Source: CBDBND01 sp965207985 (lineage in GTDB: Bacteria; Pseudomonadota; Alphaproteobacteria; Rhodospirillales; Rhodospirillaceae). Taken from it: a DNA stretch of 64,000 bases. Position 1 is the first letter of the stretch, and each line of letters opens with the position of its first letter. This document shows positions 27,207 to 35,295 of this stretch, piece after piece. Below the pieces are notes generated by a model. It was not told where the DNA came from. It ran no database searches and worked only from the letters and a program-made list of their open reading frames with translations. Location of the stretch: positions 1 to 64,000 of the forward strand of contig CBDBND010000017.1 of NCBI GenBank assembly GCA_965207985.1, read 5' to 3'. Both the position numbers and the translations under genes were made by a program.

Positions 27207-28328
27207 ATCATTCTGCACTACAGCCGGGACGCTACGCACGTCGCGCACAACAAGCAATTCGTGCCCTATGGTCAGGAATATATAGATCAGCGCCATAGGC
27301 ACGCTGATCCAGATGGGCGGCGTTTCATGGATGGAGATTTAACGGCCAAGGGCCTTGCGGCGGGAGGATACACATACGAATACAAGGGCGTGACCGCTGA
27401 GTGGCGTGTGCCGCTAGAAAAGATGAAGGAACTTGGACGCGAAAACCGGCTGTACTTTACGAGCAAAGGCGGGATCAGGATCAAACGCTATCTCGATGAA
27501 ATGAAGGGCTTACCGCTTTCTGATATCTGGACCGATATAAACCCCATCAACTCTCGCGCCAAGGAGAGGCTCGGCTATGCGACTCAAAAACCACTCGCGC
27601 TTTTGGAGCGCATCATCAATAGTAGTTCCGACCCAGACGGCGTTGTATTCGATCCATTTTGCGGTTGTGCCACGACGATTGAGGCCGCGCACCGGCTAGG
27701 GCGGCGCTGGATTGGTTGCGATATTGCCATCCACGCTATCAAGCGTGTAGCAAGCGTCCGGCTACGCGACAAGCTAGGGCTGGTTGAGGGCGAAGATTTT
27801 GAGATTGACGGTGTGCCTCGTAATTTGGAAGGCGCACAAGACCTTTGGACACGCGACAAATATCACTTCCAAAAATGGGCCGTTGAACAGGTTGACGGGT
27901 TTGTAACGACACGGCGCACAGCCGATGGCGGCGTTGACGGCAGGTTGTATTTCGCTATCCCTAACCAGCCTGATCTGCAAAGCATGGTCCTGGAAGTCAA
28001 AGGCGGTGCTAACGTGAACATTGGCGTCGTGCGCGATCTGCGAGGGGTGTTAGAGCGGGATGAGGCAAAGATGGTAGGGCTAATTGTCATGGATGATCTG
28101 GGAGACCGGAAAGCCCGCAATTTTGCCCGTGAAATGGCTCAAGCTGGCGACCTGAAAGTGCTTGGCAGGACATACCCACGGATGCAGATGCTCACAGTAC
28201 CGGAAATTCTTGATGGCAAGAGATTTGAGACGCCCACAGTGGTGGGTAAGGGCGACAAATCGCCGGTTCTACCTAGGAGCCAGAGGCGTATGAAGCCATC
28301 TAAAGATCAGGGTGAACTTGGTGTTTAA
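27207..28328 (+). pseudogene. DNA methyltransferase with C-terminal endonuclease-like domain, 5' truncated
   Basis: The remnant begins at ILHYSRDATHVAHNKQF, inside the N6/N4 methyltransferase domain. Following motifs are DLTAKGL, KGGIRIKRYLDEMKGLPLSD, IWTDINPINSRAKERLGY, TQKPLALLERII and VVFDPFCGCATTIEAAH (SAM-binding motif, usually CGCGTT). The catalytic (D/N)PPY motif and start codon are missing. The C-terminal part has GGVDGR and VLEVKGG, the D...ExK pattern of Mrr-like nucleases, so the intact protein was probably a fused modification/restriction-like enzyme. Base composition is lower in GC than neighbouring genes, fitting horizontal acquisition. The 5' end was replaced by transposase scraps. 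Confidence 0.78.
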
Positions 28329-28390
28329 GCCCCTAACTTGTAATTCCGTTTATAAAGGCGTCTTCACTGTACTCGCTAGAATAGTGACGT

Positions 28391-28837
28391 CTACTCCGCC
28401 TCTGCGCTGACCATCAGCAACTGCACAACGCCGTCCAATTGAGGAACCATCTGCCGGGCGGCCTCCGCATTGCCTTCTTCATGGGCCACATGAAGACGGT
28501 CACTCAAAGTGCGCAGCTGATTGACGCTGGAGGTGAAGCGCAATTGATTGGCCTGGGGAACGTCACCGGCAAGCTTGCCGAAGCGATCGGCGACCGTGTG
28601 CAGTTCCGTAGTGAGATCGTGGAGCGCAGCCAAATTGTCGGAGGACACCGCCGTTCTGATGTTTGCGGTCACGTTTTCCAGCACCACCCATCCATCATCG
28701 AGGGTGGCGAAATCCACTCCACCGGTGTGTTCGTGGCTGTGATTGCCCTGGGCTAGTACGGGCGCTGATGACAATGCAAACAATACGGTTAGAGCATGGG
28801 AAAGTGATTTGGTCATGGGTGTGGTCCCTTTGTTCAT
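28391..28837 (-). CDS. Small periplasmic helical protein of the metal-efflux operon
   Basis: A 148-residue protein. After a signal peptide (SLSHALTVLFALSSAPVLAQ) comes GNHSHEHTGGVDF, a short His cluster, and then helices (ALHDLTTELHTVADRFGKLA, LRTLSDRLHVAHEEGNAEAA). The ATG overlaps the stop of the RND C-terminal fragment (ATGA), so it was the last gene of the pump operon and was carried away by the inversion. It may bind metal or sense/deliver it to the pump; I do not recognise a named family. Confidence 0.7.
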   Translation of the reverse strand: MNKGTTPMTKSLSHALTVLFALSSAPVLAQGNHSHEHTGGVDFATLDDGWVVLENVTANIRTAVSSDNLAALHDLTTELHTVADRFGKLAGDVPQANQLRFTSSVNQLRTLSDRLHVAHEEGNAEAARQMVPQLDGVVQLLMVSAEAE

Positions 28838-29261
28838 TCAGCCGGTTGCGGTTCAAGGGCGAGTGGTAGACGATCGGCAATGGCGCCGCGGGCGAAACTC
28901 CAGAATACCAGTGGCCGCAGCGACAGATCGAGCAAGGTGGATGAAATAAGTCCGGAAAAGATCACCACCGCAACAGGGTGAAGGATCTCCCGGCCTGGTT
29001 GATCGGGTGTGAGGAGGATCGGAATCAAAGCCATGCTGGTACACAAAGCCGTCATCAGCACAGGAATGATTCTTTCCTGAGTTCCACGCGTGATCATCTC
29101 CTTGTCGAAGGGCGCGCCTTCTTCACGCATCAGATAGAGATAGTGATTGATCATGAGTATGCCGTTGCGGGCGGCAAAGCCTGTGAGGGTAATGAAGCCG
29201 ATGACGGTGGCAATGGATAACACACCCCCTGTCGTCCATACGCCGATGACGGCGCCGATGA
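28834..29261 (-). pseudogene. Heavy-metal RND transporter, C-terminal 141 residues
   Basis: Read on the minus strand from 29259: IGAVIGVWTTGGVLSIATVI, then GFITLTGFAARNGILMINHY, LMREEG, RIIPVLMTALCTSMALIPIL, and LRPLVFWSF. These are the last transmembrane helices (10-12) of a CzcA/CusA-type pump, including the proton-relay helix region. It continues exactly where the fragment ending at 22980 stops. Upstream it is fused to the IS630 5' half, in a different frame from that transposase. Confidence 0.92.
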
Positions 29262-29682
29262 CCCCCAGCCCCGCAGGGGCGCCATGTTGGTCCTGGTCCA
29301 GGTCTCGTCGATGAACACCAGGCGCGTCGGGTCAACCCGGTCGCGGTACTTCAACCACTGAGCGCGGCGGCACGCCACGTCACGGCGCCGACGCTCGCCA
29401 GCCACCAGCGTTTTTTTTATAGCTCAGGCCCTGCTCGTGAACGAAGGTCCAGACCGAACGGTAGTCCACCTTCAGGCCCCGATCCGCCAGCTCCCCGACA
29501 AGCCCATGAAGCGTGAAATCCCCCCGCGCCACCCGGTCCCGCAACCAGCGCTCGTGCGCCCCCCGGATCGCACGCGGCTTGTAACCGCCCATCCGGCCCG
29601 GCGCCGCGCTGCCCGTCCGCCGGTCGCGCGACACAGCCGAAATAACCCGTTCTCGAAGATCAAGGGAATAAGCTCTTGCCAT
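29262..29682 (-). pseudogene. IS630-family transposase, N-terminal half, with frameshift tract and lost helix-turn-helix
   Basis: The ATG at 29682 has AAGGAGG upstream and opens MARAYSLDLRERVISAVSRD, then jumps to RRTGSAAPGRMGGYKPRAI. About 25-30 residues that normally carry the helix-turn-helix between these blocks are absent in frame. At 29411-29418 eight A residues (coding strand) follow SYKK; the next part, TLVAGERRRRDVAC and LVFIDETWTRTNMAPLRGWG (first catalytic Asp), is one base out of frame. Slippage to seven A residues would join the frames, as seen in copy 1 at 254-260. The rest of the gene is at 22981-23427. Reconstructed length is 289 residues. Confidence 0.87.
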
Positions 29683-29775
29683 CCTTGCTGGCCTCCTTAC
29701 CCAGCAAGAATCTTGAATCAGAAATCGAAAAGCTTGTGAATCCCTAAAATGACTCCGTCTAATCACATAAAGCTC
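29262..29775 (-). mobile_element. IS630 element, 5' half (copy 2), with left terminal end
   Basis: The element terminus GAGCTTTATGTGATT starts at 29775 on the minus strand, next to TA (29776-29777). It resembles the other terminus at 23440 (GAGCGGTATGATTTT), giving imperfect inverted repeats. The transposase 5' half follows, and the element breaks off at 29262 at the inversion junction. Confidence 0.88.
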
Positions 29776-30683
29776 TAGGGGTCAGTACGGGTATTGTTCC
29801 ATGCCGTCCGGGCGGCGCGGTCTTCGATGCGGTGCGTGAGCGGATCGTCGGGATTAAATGCTTTGCGTTCCTGAAAACCGAACACATGCCCTTCAGGGTC
29901 GGCGTAGTAATTGAGCGAGCCCGCCCCCAAAGTCAGTTCGTTGACCAGCGGCACATCCGCTTCGGCCATGGCCCCTGTGAACGCCTCAAATCCATAACCG
30001 CGGAAAATCCACACATCCGGAACGTCTTTACGGTCGTTGGGCACGGGCCGGCGCGTCCCACCCGGAACCAGCTCAAGAGACGCGGTGCCGCCGATATGCA
30101 GGCTAACACCCGTCGCGCCGTTGTTCTCAAGTAGGTCCAGCCCCACGGTGCGGCAATAAAATGCCGCCAGATCTTGGGGGTTCTCCACATGAAGGCGCAG
30201 CCAGCCCAGGTCTTGAACATCCGGCGGCATGGCATCCGTTTCCGGCAGAGTGACAAGCCCCGACGACCACAGACGGTCCGCCTCCAGATCCGGTGCCAGG
30301 TCCGACCCCGGAGACGGTGAACGCAAGCCGGTGACAAAACCGTCAGGATCGGTGAAGTAGACGGTTCCGTCATCAACAGACGCGGGCAAGATACGCGTGC
30401 CGGCTTTTTCCAGGCGTTGGCGAACGGAGTCGAGATCTCGCACACGAAAGATGGGAACCACCTCAGCCTCTTCGATTTTATCCACCGGCGGATGGGGTTT
30501 GCCCTGCCAGATGGTCTCCACCACCGAATAGTTGCCGGCCCACAGCATGATGTTGCGGGCCCGGTCCGTGTCCCGTCGCCGCAATTCAGGTAAACCCAGG
30601 ACATCGCGGTAAAACTCGCCTGGCGGCATGGGGTCTTCCGTGCGGCGGACGAGCCAACCGAAACCTTGAATGTGTTGATTCAC
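29775..30683 (-). CDS. Two-domain VOC superfamily protein
   Basis: A 302-residue protein with two glyoxalase/dioxygenase modules: GFGWLVRRTEDPMPPGEFYR, then VYFTDPDGFVTGLRSP; and LGWLRLHVENPQDLAAFYCR, then LNYYADPEGHVFGFQERK. It is cytosolic and metal-dependent by family, with unknown substrate. Its TAG stop overlaps the TA target site of IS630; the reconstructed empty site (GACCCC TAG) shows the stop was already there, so the insertion did not change the protein. Before IS insertion and inversion it converged with the AbrB-family gene, with overlapping stop codons. It is divergent from the FAD reductase gene at 30810. Confidence 0.8.
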   Translation of the reverse strand: MNQHIQGFGWLVRRTEDPMPPGEFYRDVLGLPELRRRDTDRARNIMLWAGNYSVVETIWQGKPHPPVDKIEEAEVVPIFRVRDLDSVRQRLEKAGTRILPASVDDGTVYFTDPDGFVTGLRSPSPGSDLAPDLEADRLWSSGLVTLPETDAMPPDVQDLGWLRLHVENPQDLAAFYCRTVGLDLLENNGATGVSLHIGGTASLELVPGGTRRPVPNDRKDVPDVWIFRGYGFEAFTGAMAEADVPLVNELTLGAGSLNYYADPEGHVFGFQERKAFNPDDPLTHRIEDRAARTAWNNTRTDP

Positions 30684-30809
30684 CTAACGTCCCCTTGGCG
30701 TCCTTTTGGATGGCTTTTCTTCAGTTTATGAGGGGAACGGCAAAGACCCAAGGCTTGTGGCAAGGTAAATGGGACCTATGATCGCGCCCCAACCCGTTTG
30801 GAGTGGTGC

Positions 30810-32204
30810 ATGCCTATTCTTCCTGTGCCGGAGCAACCCTTTGAGGTCACGGTTCCCGTCGTCGTGGCTGGGGCCGGCGCTTGCGGATTAGTGGCTGCCC
30901 TTGCGGCACGCGGGGCGGGTGCTGAGGTATTGATCCTTGAAAAGGATGCAACACCGCGCGGCACCACATCTATGTCCCAGGGCACCATGTGTGCGGCGGG
31001 AACGGACGCACAAAAACGCGCCGGTATCGAGGATTCTCCAGAGACTTTTTTTGACGATGTCATGACCCGGGTCGGCGGCAAAACGGATCCGGAGTTCGTT
31101 CGCACCGTTACCCGGGAAGCGGGACCCACAATCGATTGGCTTGAAGCCGAGCACGATATTCCGTTCGCGGTGGATACCTCCTGGCGCGGGTTCGGCCATT
31201 CGGTGCAGCGCCTCCATGCCCCGCCGGAGAAAACGGGTGAAGATCTCATGGGCCGTTTGCTTCAGGGCGTCGAGAAACAGGGTGCCGATCTTCTCACCGA
31301 CGCAACGGTGACGGATCTCTTCGCCGATAACGAAAAGCGCGTGCATGGCGTGCGCGTCCTCCGTCCCGACGGTTCATCCGAAGACATCGGCTGCAATGCT
31401 TTGGTTCTGGCCACCTGCGGTTTTGCCAATAATCCCGACATGATTGCCGAGTACATTCCGGACATGGCAGGAGCCCATGTCTTCACCTGGGAGAACAGCA
31501 GAGGGGACGGCATCCGTTGGGGCATGGAACTTGGCGGCGCCGTGGCGGATATGACCTCTTTCCAGGGTTATGGCGCTTTGGCTCATCCGCAGGAAATGCT
31601 GTTCAACTACAATTACGTGATTGACGGCGGGGTGATGGTGAACCGTGACGGCGAACGGTTCTCCAATGAAATGGAAGACGTATCCGGGCAAGGCGTTGTG
31701 GTGATGCAGCAGCCCGGCAGCGTCGCCTTCATGATCTACGATGAAGACCTGCACAACCGCTACAAACATCTCCATGAAACCCGGCAAGCAATGGAGGTGG
31801 GTGCCGTAAAAAGCGGTCAGACATGCAAAGATCTTTGCAAGGCCTTGGGCTTGCCAACGGGCAAAATGGACCAGGTGCTCAATGACCTAACAGACGTTAA
31901 GGCAGGGAAGGCAAAGGACACCTGGGGCCGGGATTTCAGCGGCACCAAACAGCTTGAGCCGCCCTACTACGGCATTCGCGTCACCGGTGCCCTTTACCAC
32001 ACCCAGGGCGGGTTACAGGTGGACGAAAACGCGCAAGTGAAAAGCACAAGCGGCGGTCTCTTGCCCAATCTGTTTGCCGGCGGCGGCACGGCCCGAGGCA
32101 TGAGTGGGCCCACCTGTTCCGGCTATATCCCCGCTGCAGGGATCTGTATGGCTATGACGTTGGGACGCCTGGCTGGTCAGGGCGCAGCGAAACTGGTGAC
32201 CTGA
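30810..32204 (+). CDS. FAD-dependent oxidoreductase of the fumarate reductase/3-ketosteroid dehydrogenase family
   Basis: A 464-residue flavoprotein. The FAD motif VVVAGAGACGLVAALAARGAGAEVLILEKD is near the N-terminus, GGFANNP-type region (VLATCGFANNPDMI) in the middle, and the closing flavin motif NLFAGGGTARGMSGPTCSGY at the C-terminus. Relatives oxidise or reduce alpha,beta-unsaturated carbonyl compounds (fumarate, 3-ketosteroids, urocanate). GGAG lies six bases before the ATG at 30810. There is no signal peptide or haem domain, so the electron partner is unknown. It is divergent from the VOC gene and may act in the same pathway. Confidence 0.83.
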   Translation: MPILPVPEQPFEVTVPVVVAGAGACGLVAALAARGAGAEVLILEKDATPRGTTSMSQGTMCAAGTDAQKRAGIEDSPETFFDDVMTRVGGKTDPEFVRTVTREAGPTIDWLEAEHDIPFAVDTSWRGFGHSVQRLHAPPEKTGEDLMGRLLQGVEKQGADLLTDATVTDLFADNEKRVHGVRVLRPDGSSEDIGCNALVLATCGFANNPDMIAEYIPDMAGAHVFTWENSRGDGIRWGMELGGAVADMTSFQGYGALAHPQEMLFNYNYVIDGGVMVNRDGERFSNEMEDVSGQGVVVMQQPGSVAFMIYDEDLHNRYKHLHETRQAMEVGAVKSGQTCKDLCKALGLPTGKMDQVLNDLTDVKAGKAKDTWGRDFSGTKQLEPPYYGIRVTGALYHTQGGLQVDENAQVKSTSGGLLPNLFAGGGTARGMSGPTCSGYIPAAGICMAMTLGRLAGQGAAKLVT

Positions 32205-32211
32205 TGTTTGT

Positions 32212-32391
32212 TCAGTCCGATTTCTTCGGGCCGGCAAAATACCAAATAATCAAACCCAAGAGCGGCAGCACGATGATCAATACAATCCAGATGACTTTCT
32301 TGAGGTCCTCTTCCTTGCTGCCAACGATCTGAAGAATGGCCCACACATCTAGGGCCAGTATGATTATGCCGACGATCCCGATATCAAACAT
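32212..32391 (-). CDS. Small two-helix membrane protein with PLDc_N-type domain
   Basis: A 59-residue frame: MFDIGIVGIIILALDVWAIL, QIVGSKEEDLKKVIWIVLI, then IVLPLLGLIIWYFAGPKKSD. Two transmembrane helices flank a charged loop, and the end W(I/V)-x-x-ILPxLGxIIW-Y-x-xGPK is the hallmark of the phospholipase D nuclease N-terminal (PLDc_N) family of small membrane proteins. The function is unknown. GGGAGACAG precedes the ATG. It is convergent with the FAD reductase gene. Confidence 0.75.
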   Translation of the reverse strand: MFDIGIVGIIILALDVWAILQIVGSKEEDLKKVIWIVLIIVLPLLGLIIWYFAGPKKSD

Positions 32392-32488
32392 TTCTGTCTC
32401 CCAACTGGTCTTTCTCTTGCGAGTCTAACTTATGTCCAAGCGCAATTCATTTTCCGTTTTAAGGTGAACAGAAACGCAACTCGGACTC

Positions 32489-33615
32489 CTATGGCGGGGT
32501 CATCGGTTTGAGAGGTTTTCCCGGCGGTGTGCCGGCACCAATATCGATCCACGCTTGGACCTCATACTCTGCCACTTTTTCTGAGTGTTCGCCTTCTCCC
32601 ATGGCGCCCATGATATAGGTGTAATTGACCATTCGAGGTGGCTTACCCGAGGGCATTCCGAGCGGCAGTCCAAAGGTTTCGACGGCAATGGCCCGTCCGC
32701 TTGTGGTTCGGGTTTTATTGACGGACCGGAGTCCGCACGGCTGACCGATCCGTTGCCGTACATTTGTTAGCATCTCCGATTTGTTCATGGGCAGAGGGGC
32801 TTCGAACATACTTTGTCCCGTCAAATCCATGCCCCATCGTTCAACAATGTTCGTCGCCTGCAAGCGGATACCCGCCTGAGCTTCGACGCCTTTGCCTTGC
32901 GGGTCAAACACACGCGTTGCTTCGGTTAACTTGGCTTCTAAGTCACCTACATTGACTTCTGAATCGTGGATGATGCCGAACTTGCCCTCGCCGATTTCAC
33001 CCGCCGAATCACCGCCGAGAGAATTGGCACGGAGTGTGGTGCCGACGGTGCTCATGAGGATGTCCTGATCGTCCTCATCGAGGCTGCCGTAGAAATCGTT
33101 GAAGCCCGGAAGATTGATCAGAGTGAGTTCCGCCTCGCCTTTGCCGGCTTTGGCTGCTTTGAGTTTTTCGGCCGCCATGTCGGAGAAGGAATCACCGGCA
33201 AGCAGACCTGTGTTTTTGTCCCGTTTAATGCTGGTATCGAGCTCTCCTTCTTCACTCACATCTGCCGATGTGCGCATGGCAAGAAAGTAGTGATTGTCGA
33301 GATCCGGCATGAGATAGCCGGCAAAGGACAGGGGTGGCGAAAGCCCATTGGCGCCCTTTAGACGGATAGACGGATCTTGGCGTTGTCGATCCGGCCCTTT
33401 TTTGCGGCCACCGCCAGTAATTGCTCAACCAAAAGCTTGTCTCGCGGTGCGACATATTCCCGCAGACTGGTGCCCACAAGCTCCTGCTCAGTTTTGCCAA
33501 GAACGGGTTCTGTGGCTCCGGCCGCAAAGACGACTTTTTTTTGCTGATCCAATTCAATCAGCATATCTGCCCAGCAGAACGCAAAGGCGACAAACTTCTC
33601 GCGTTGGGTAGGCAT
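32489..33615 (-). pseudogene. PAS plus degenerate GGDEF protein, frameshifted by an 8-bp tandem duplication
   Basis: Two minus-strand frames make one gene. 33615-33358 encodes a PAS module (FCWADMLIELDQQKKVVFAA, GKTEQELVGTSLREYV, KGRIDNAKIRL) and stops. 33310-32489 continues with GANGLSPPLSFAGYLMPDLD, then TGLLAGDSFSDMAAEKLKAA and LTLINLPGFNDFYGSLDEDD, a GGDEF-like domain whose GGDEF signature is lost (GGDSAGEIGEGKFGI), and a C-terminal tail (MVNYTYIMGAMGEGEH). Between them AGACGGAT is present twice (33360-33375, plus strand). Removing one copy gives KIRLKGANGLSPP and a 373-residue protein. A signalling role, probably non-catalytic, is inferred. Confidence 0.75.
33360..33375. repeat. 8-bp perfect tandem duplication (x2)
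   Basis: AGACGGAT occurs at 33360-33367 and 33368-33375. It shifts the frame of the PAS/GGDEF gene and creates the stop at 33358-33360; removal of one unit restores the frame. Confidence 0.93.
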
Positions 33616-33810
33616 CGTGAAAAGCGCCCCAATTCAAACAATTCCGTGCAGCATTTCCGCCGCTTGCTTATCGACTGGGTAGCATTGCACAGCCCCAAGC
33701 CGCAACACATCATAGTCCGGTATCGAGAGGGAACAAAGACCGTAGAGACTCGCTATCTTTTTGTGCCACTCTGGGACGCGAGGCTCAGGAATCAGTGATA
33801 GGAACGTCGC

Positions 33811-34668
33811 ATGGCTCGACCGCATATCGAGTTTATTCAATCCCAGGTTCTCCCTTTTAACGAAGGAATGCCGGGCGGTGCGCGAGAAGGCGTGATCAGC
33901 CGGATTCTCTCCATCGATGAAGAGGAGGGGGATTCGTCGCTTCAAGTGCGGTATCCGCCGGGCTGGTCTTCAGATGAGAGTCACTATCTCGACGCCGATG
34001 AGGAGCTTTTTGTCCTTGAGGGAAGTATCGAAATCAATGGCCGCACCTACGGCAAACACGATTACGGCCACCTACCCGCTGGCTATTATCGCTCGTCCAT
34101 GGGCAGTTCTACGGGCGCCGTCGTTCTGACCTTCCTCAATGGAGAAGCGCACACCATCTCCGCCGATGCCCATGGTTCTATGTACGACGAGCGGCTCTTG
34201 GTCGAACATATCGATACCAGACGCATGAAGGGAGAAACCGGCAAACGCAAGCACATGAACTCTGGAGATTGGGACCCTTCCGGCACCATTCATAAAAAAC
34301 TGTTTCAACATCCAGATACGGGAGAACTCACCTGGCTCATCGGCATGATGCCCTATTGGTCGACTCCAAGAACCGAAATCCACCCGGTGGTGGAAGAAGA
34401 GTTCGCCATCCTCGGAGATATCTGCTTTCCCATCGGCATGATGCGCGACGGCGGATACTTCTGGCGCCCACCGGGCATCGAACACGGTCCGTTCGCCACC
34501 TGGGGCGGCTGCCTCCATCTGTGCCGCTGCCGGGGCGGTGGATTTGCCACCGAATGGAATGAGTCCGAAGGTCCCGACTGGACGCCTGAGTACAAACCCA
34601 TTTTGCCGGCCGATTATCAAAACCACGTGAAAGCGGCCAAAAACTACGACTGTGAACCGAACTACTGA
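33811..34668 (+). CDS. Bicupin-type protein (ChrR/DUF4437-like cupin)
   Basis: A 285-residue protein with two cupin barrels. The first has HYLDADEELFVLEGSIEING with RTYGKHDYGHLPAGYYRSSM; the second has TEIHPVVEEEFAILGDICFP and GGYFWRPPGIEHGPFATWGG. The His/Glu pattern suggests bound metal in at least the second barrel. Such proteins act as dioxygenases, isomerases or binding proteins. It has the same orientation as the catabolic genes downstream. No strong ribosome site is seen (GATAGGAACGTCGC before the ATG). Confidence 0.72.
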   Translation: MARPHIEFIQSQVLPFNEGMPGGAREGVISRILSIDEEEGDSSLQVRYPPGWSSDESHYLDADEELFVLEGSIEINGRTYGKHDYGHLPAGYYRSSMGSSTGAVVLTFLNGEAHTISADAHGSMYDERLLVEHIDTRRMKGETGKRKHMNSGDWDPSGTIHKKLFQHPDTGELTWLIGMMPYWSTPRTEIHPVVEEEFAILGDICFPIGMMRDGGYFWRPPGIEHGPFATWGGCLHLCRCRGGGFATEWNESEGPDWTPEYKPILPADYQNHVKAAKNYDCEPNY

Positions 34669-34719
34669 TCTATGAGTTAAAAAGGAAAGGCAGCACTCCC
34701 TACCGCTTGCCACACACCC

Positions 34720-35202
34720 ATGACATCACAACCCGCCATTCCCATTCAAAGCTTCGACGACGAGGCCGGTTCGCATTCTGTCATCGCTGCGATATTGGAT
34801 TATTGGTGTTCGCTGAATGAGGGGGCTCCACTCGCTCGCAATGTCTTTGAGTTTATGGATGTCTATAAGCAGGCGCCGCACCTTTTGATGTCGGAACGTG
34901 TCGCGCCACAAACGTTTTCTTTTATCTATTGCGGGACCCACGTGGCTGAAAATTTCCCGCTGGATTTGACCGGCAAAACCTTTGGTCCAGATAGCGTTGA
35001 AGTTAGTAAGATACCGTGGTTTGACTACAAAACTGAGGCGCTGGAAACACCTTGTATCCGTTTAGGCCGCGACCGTCTCGACTGGGCAAATACGAACTTC
35101 GACACCATATTGTCCGGCATTTTTCCATTGACGGACAATGATGGTGCGCTCCGTTATCCCTTGGCGTGCCTCGTGTTCCTTTCCAGCAGTGAAGACTCGT
35201 AA
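34720..35202 (+). CDS. PAS_5-type small sensory-domain protein
   Basis: A 160-residue cytosolic protein. ILDYWCSLNEGAPLARNVFE, MSERVAPQTFSFIYCGTHVA and FPLDLTGKTFGPD fit the alphaproteobacterial PAS_5 family (YW..L..G..P.R, then G-T-x-x, D-LTG-K). Members are single PAS domains without an output domain, and their role is largely unknown. It follows the bicupin gene by 51 bases. Confidence 0.68.
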   Translation: MTSQPAIPIQSFDDEAGSHSVIAAILDYWCSLNEGAPLARNVFEFMDVYKQAPHLLMSERVAPQTFSFIYCGTHVAENFPLDLTGKTFGPDSVEVSKIPWFDYKTEALETPCIRLGRDRLDWANTNFDTILSGIFPLTDNDGALRYPLACLVFLSSSEDS

Positions 35203-35295
35203 CGCTGTAAACCAACGCTTGTGCTTGCTCTCTTTCCCTTGATGTCTAAAGTGTCAGAAACAAACCTCCCTTGTTCCGAAAAGGGGCGTATTTTC

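Larger units (their letters stand above)
22978..29261. other. 6.3-kb inverted segment with breakpoints inside two genes
   Basis: At 22978-22980 TCA joins the RND N-terminal half to the IS630 3' half. At 29259-29261 the inverted TGA joins the IS630 5' half to the RND C-terminal half. Flipping the segment restores an RND gene (LSIPLAF + IGAVIGVWTTGG) and an IS630 gene (LRGWG + SKGARLIGEA) with no base gained or lost, and rejoins the pump gene to its small downstream partner gene. The 3-bp identity at the breakpoints suggests an end-joining type event. An assembly chimera is the alternative, though both reciprocal junctions are present on one sequence. Confidence 0.88.

Noticed and set aside
27024..28328. 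A full-length 434-residue methyltransferase gene
   Set aside because: The first ~60 codons are transposase debris in a foreign frame and the catalytic DPPY motif is missing, so it is a truncated gene.
33421..33798. Plus-strand ORF (125 aa) between the PAS gene and the bicupin gene
   Set aside because: Mostly antisense to the PAS module, no family resemblance and no ribosome site; the remaining 195-base spacer shows nothing else.
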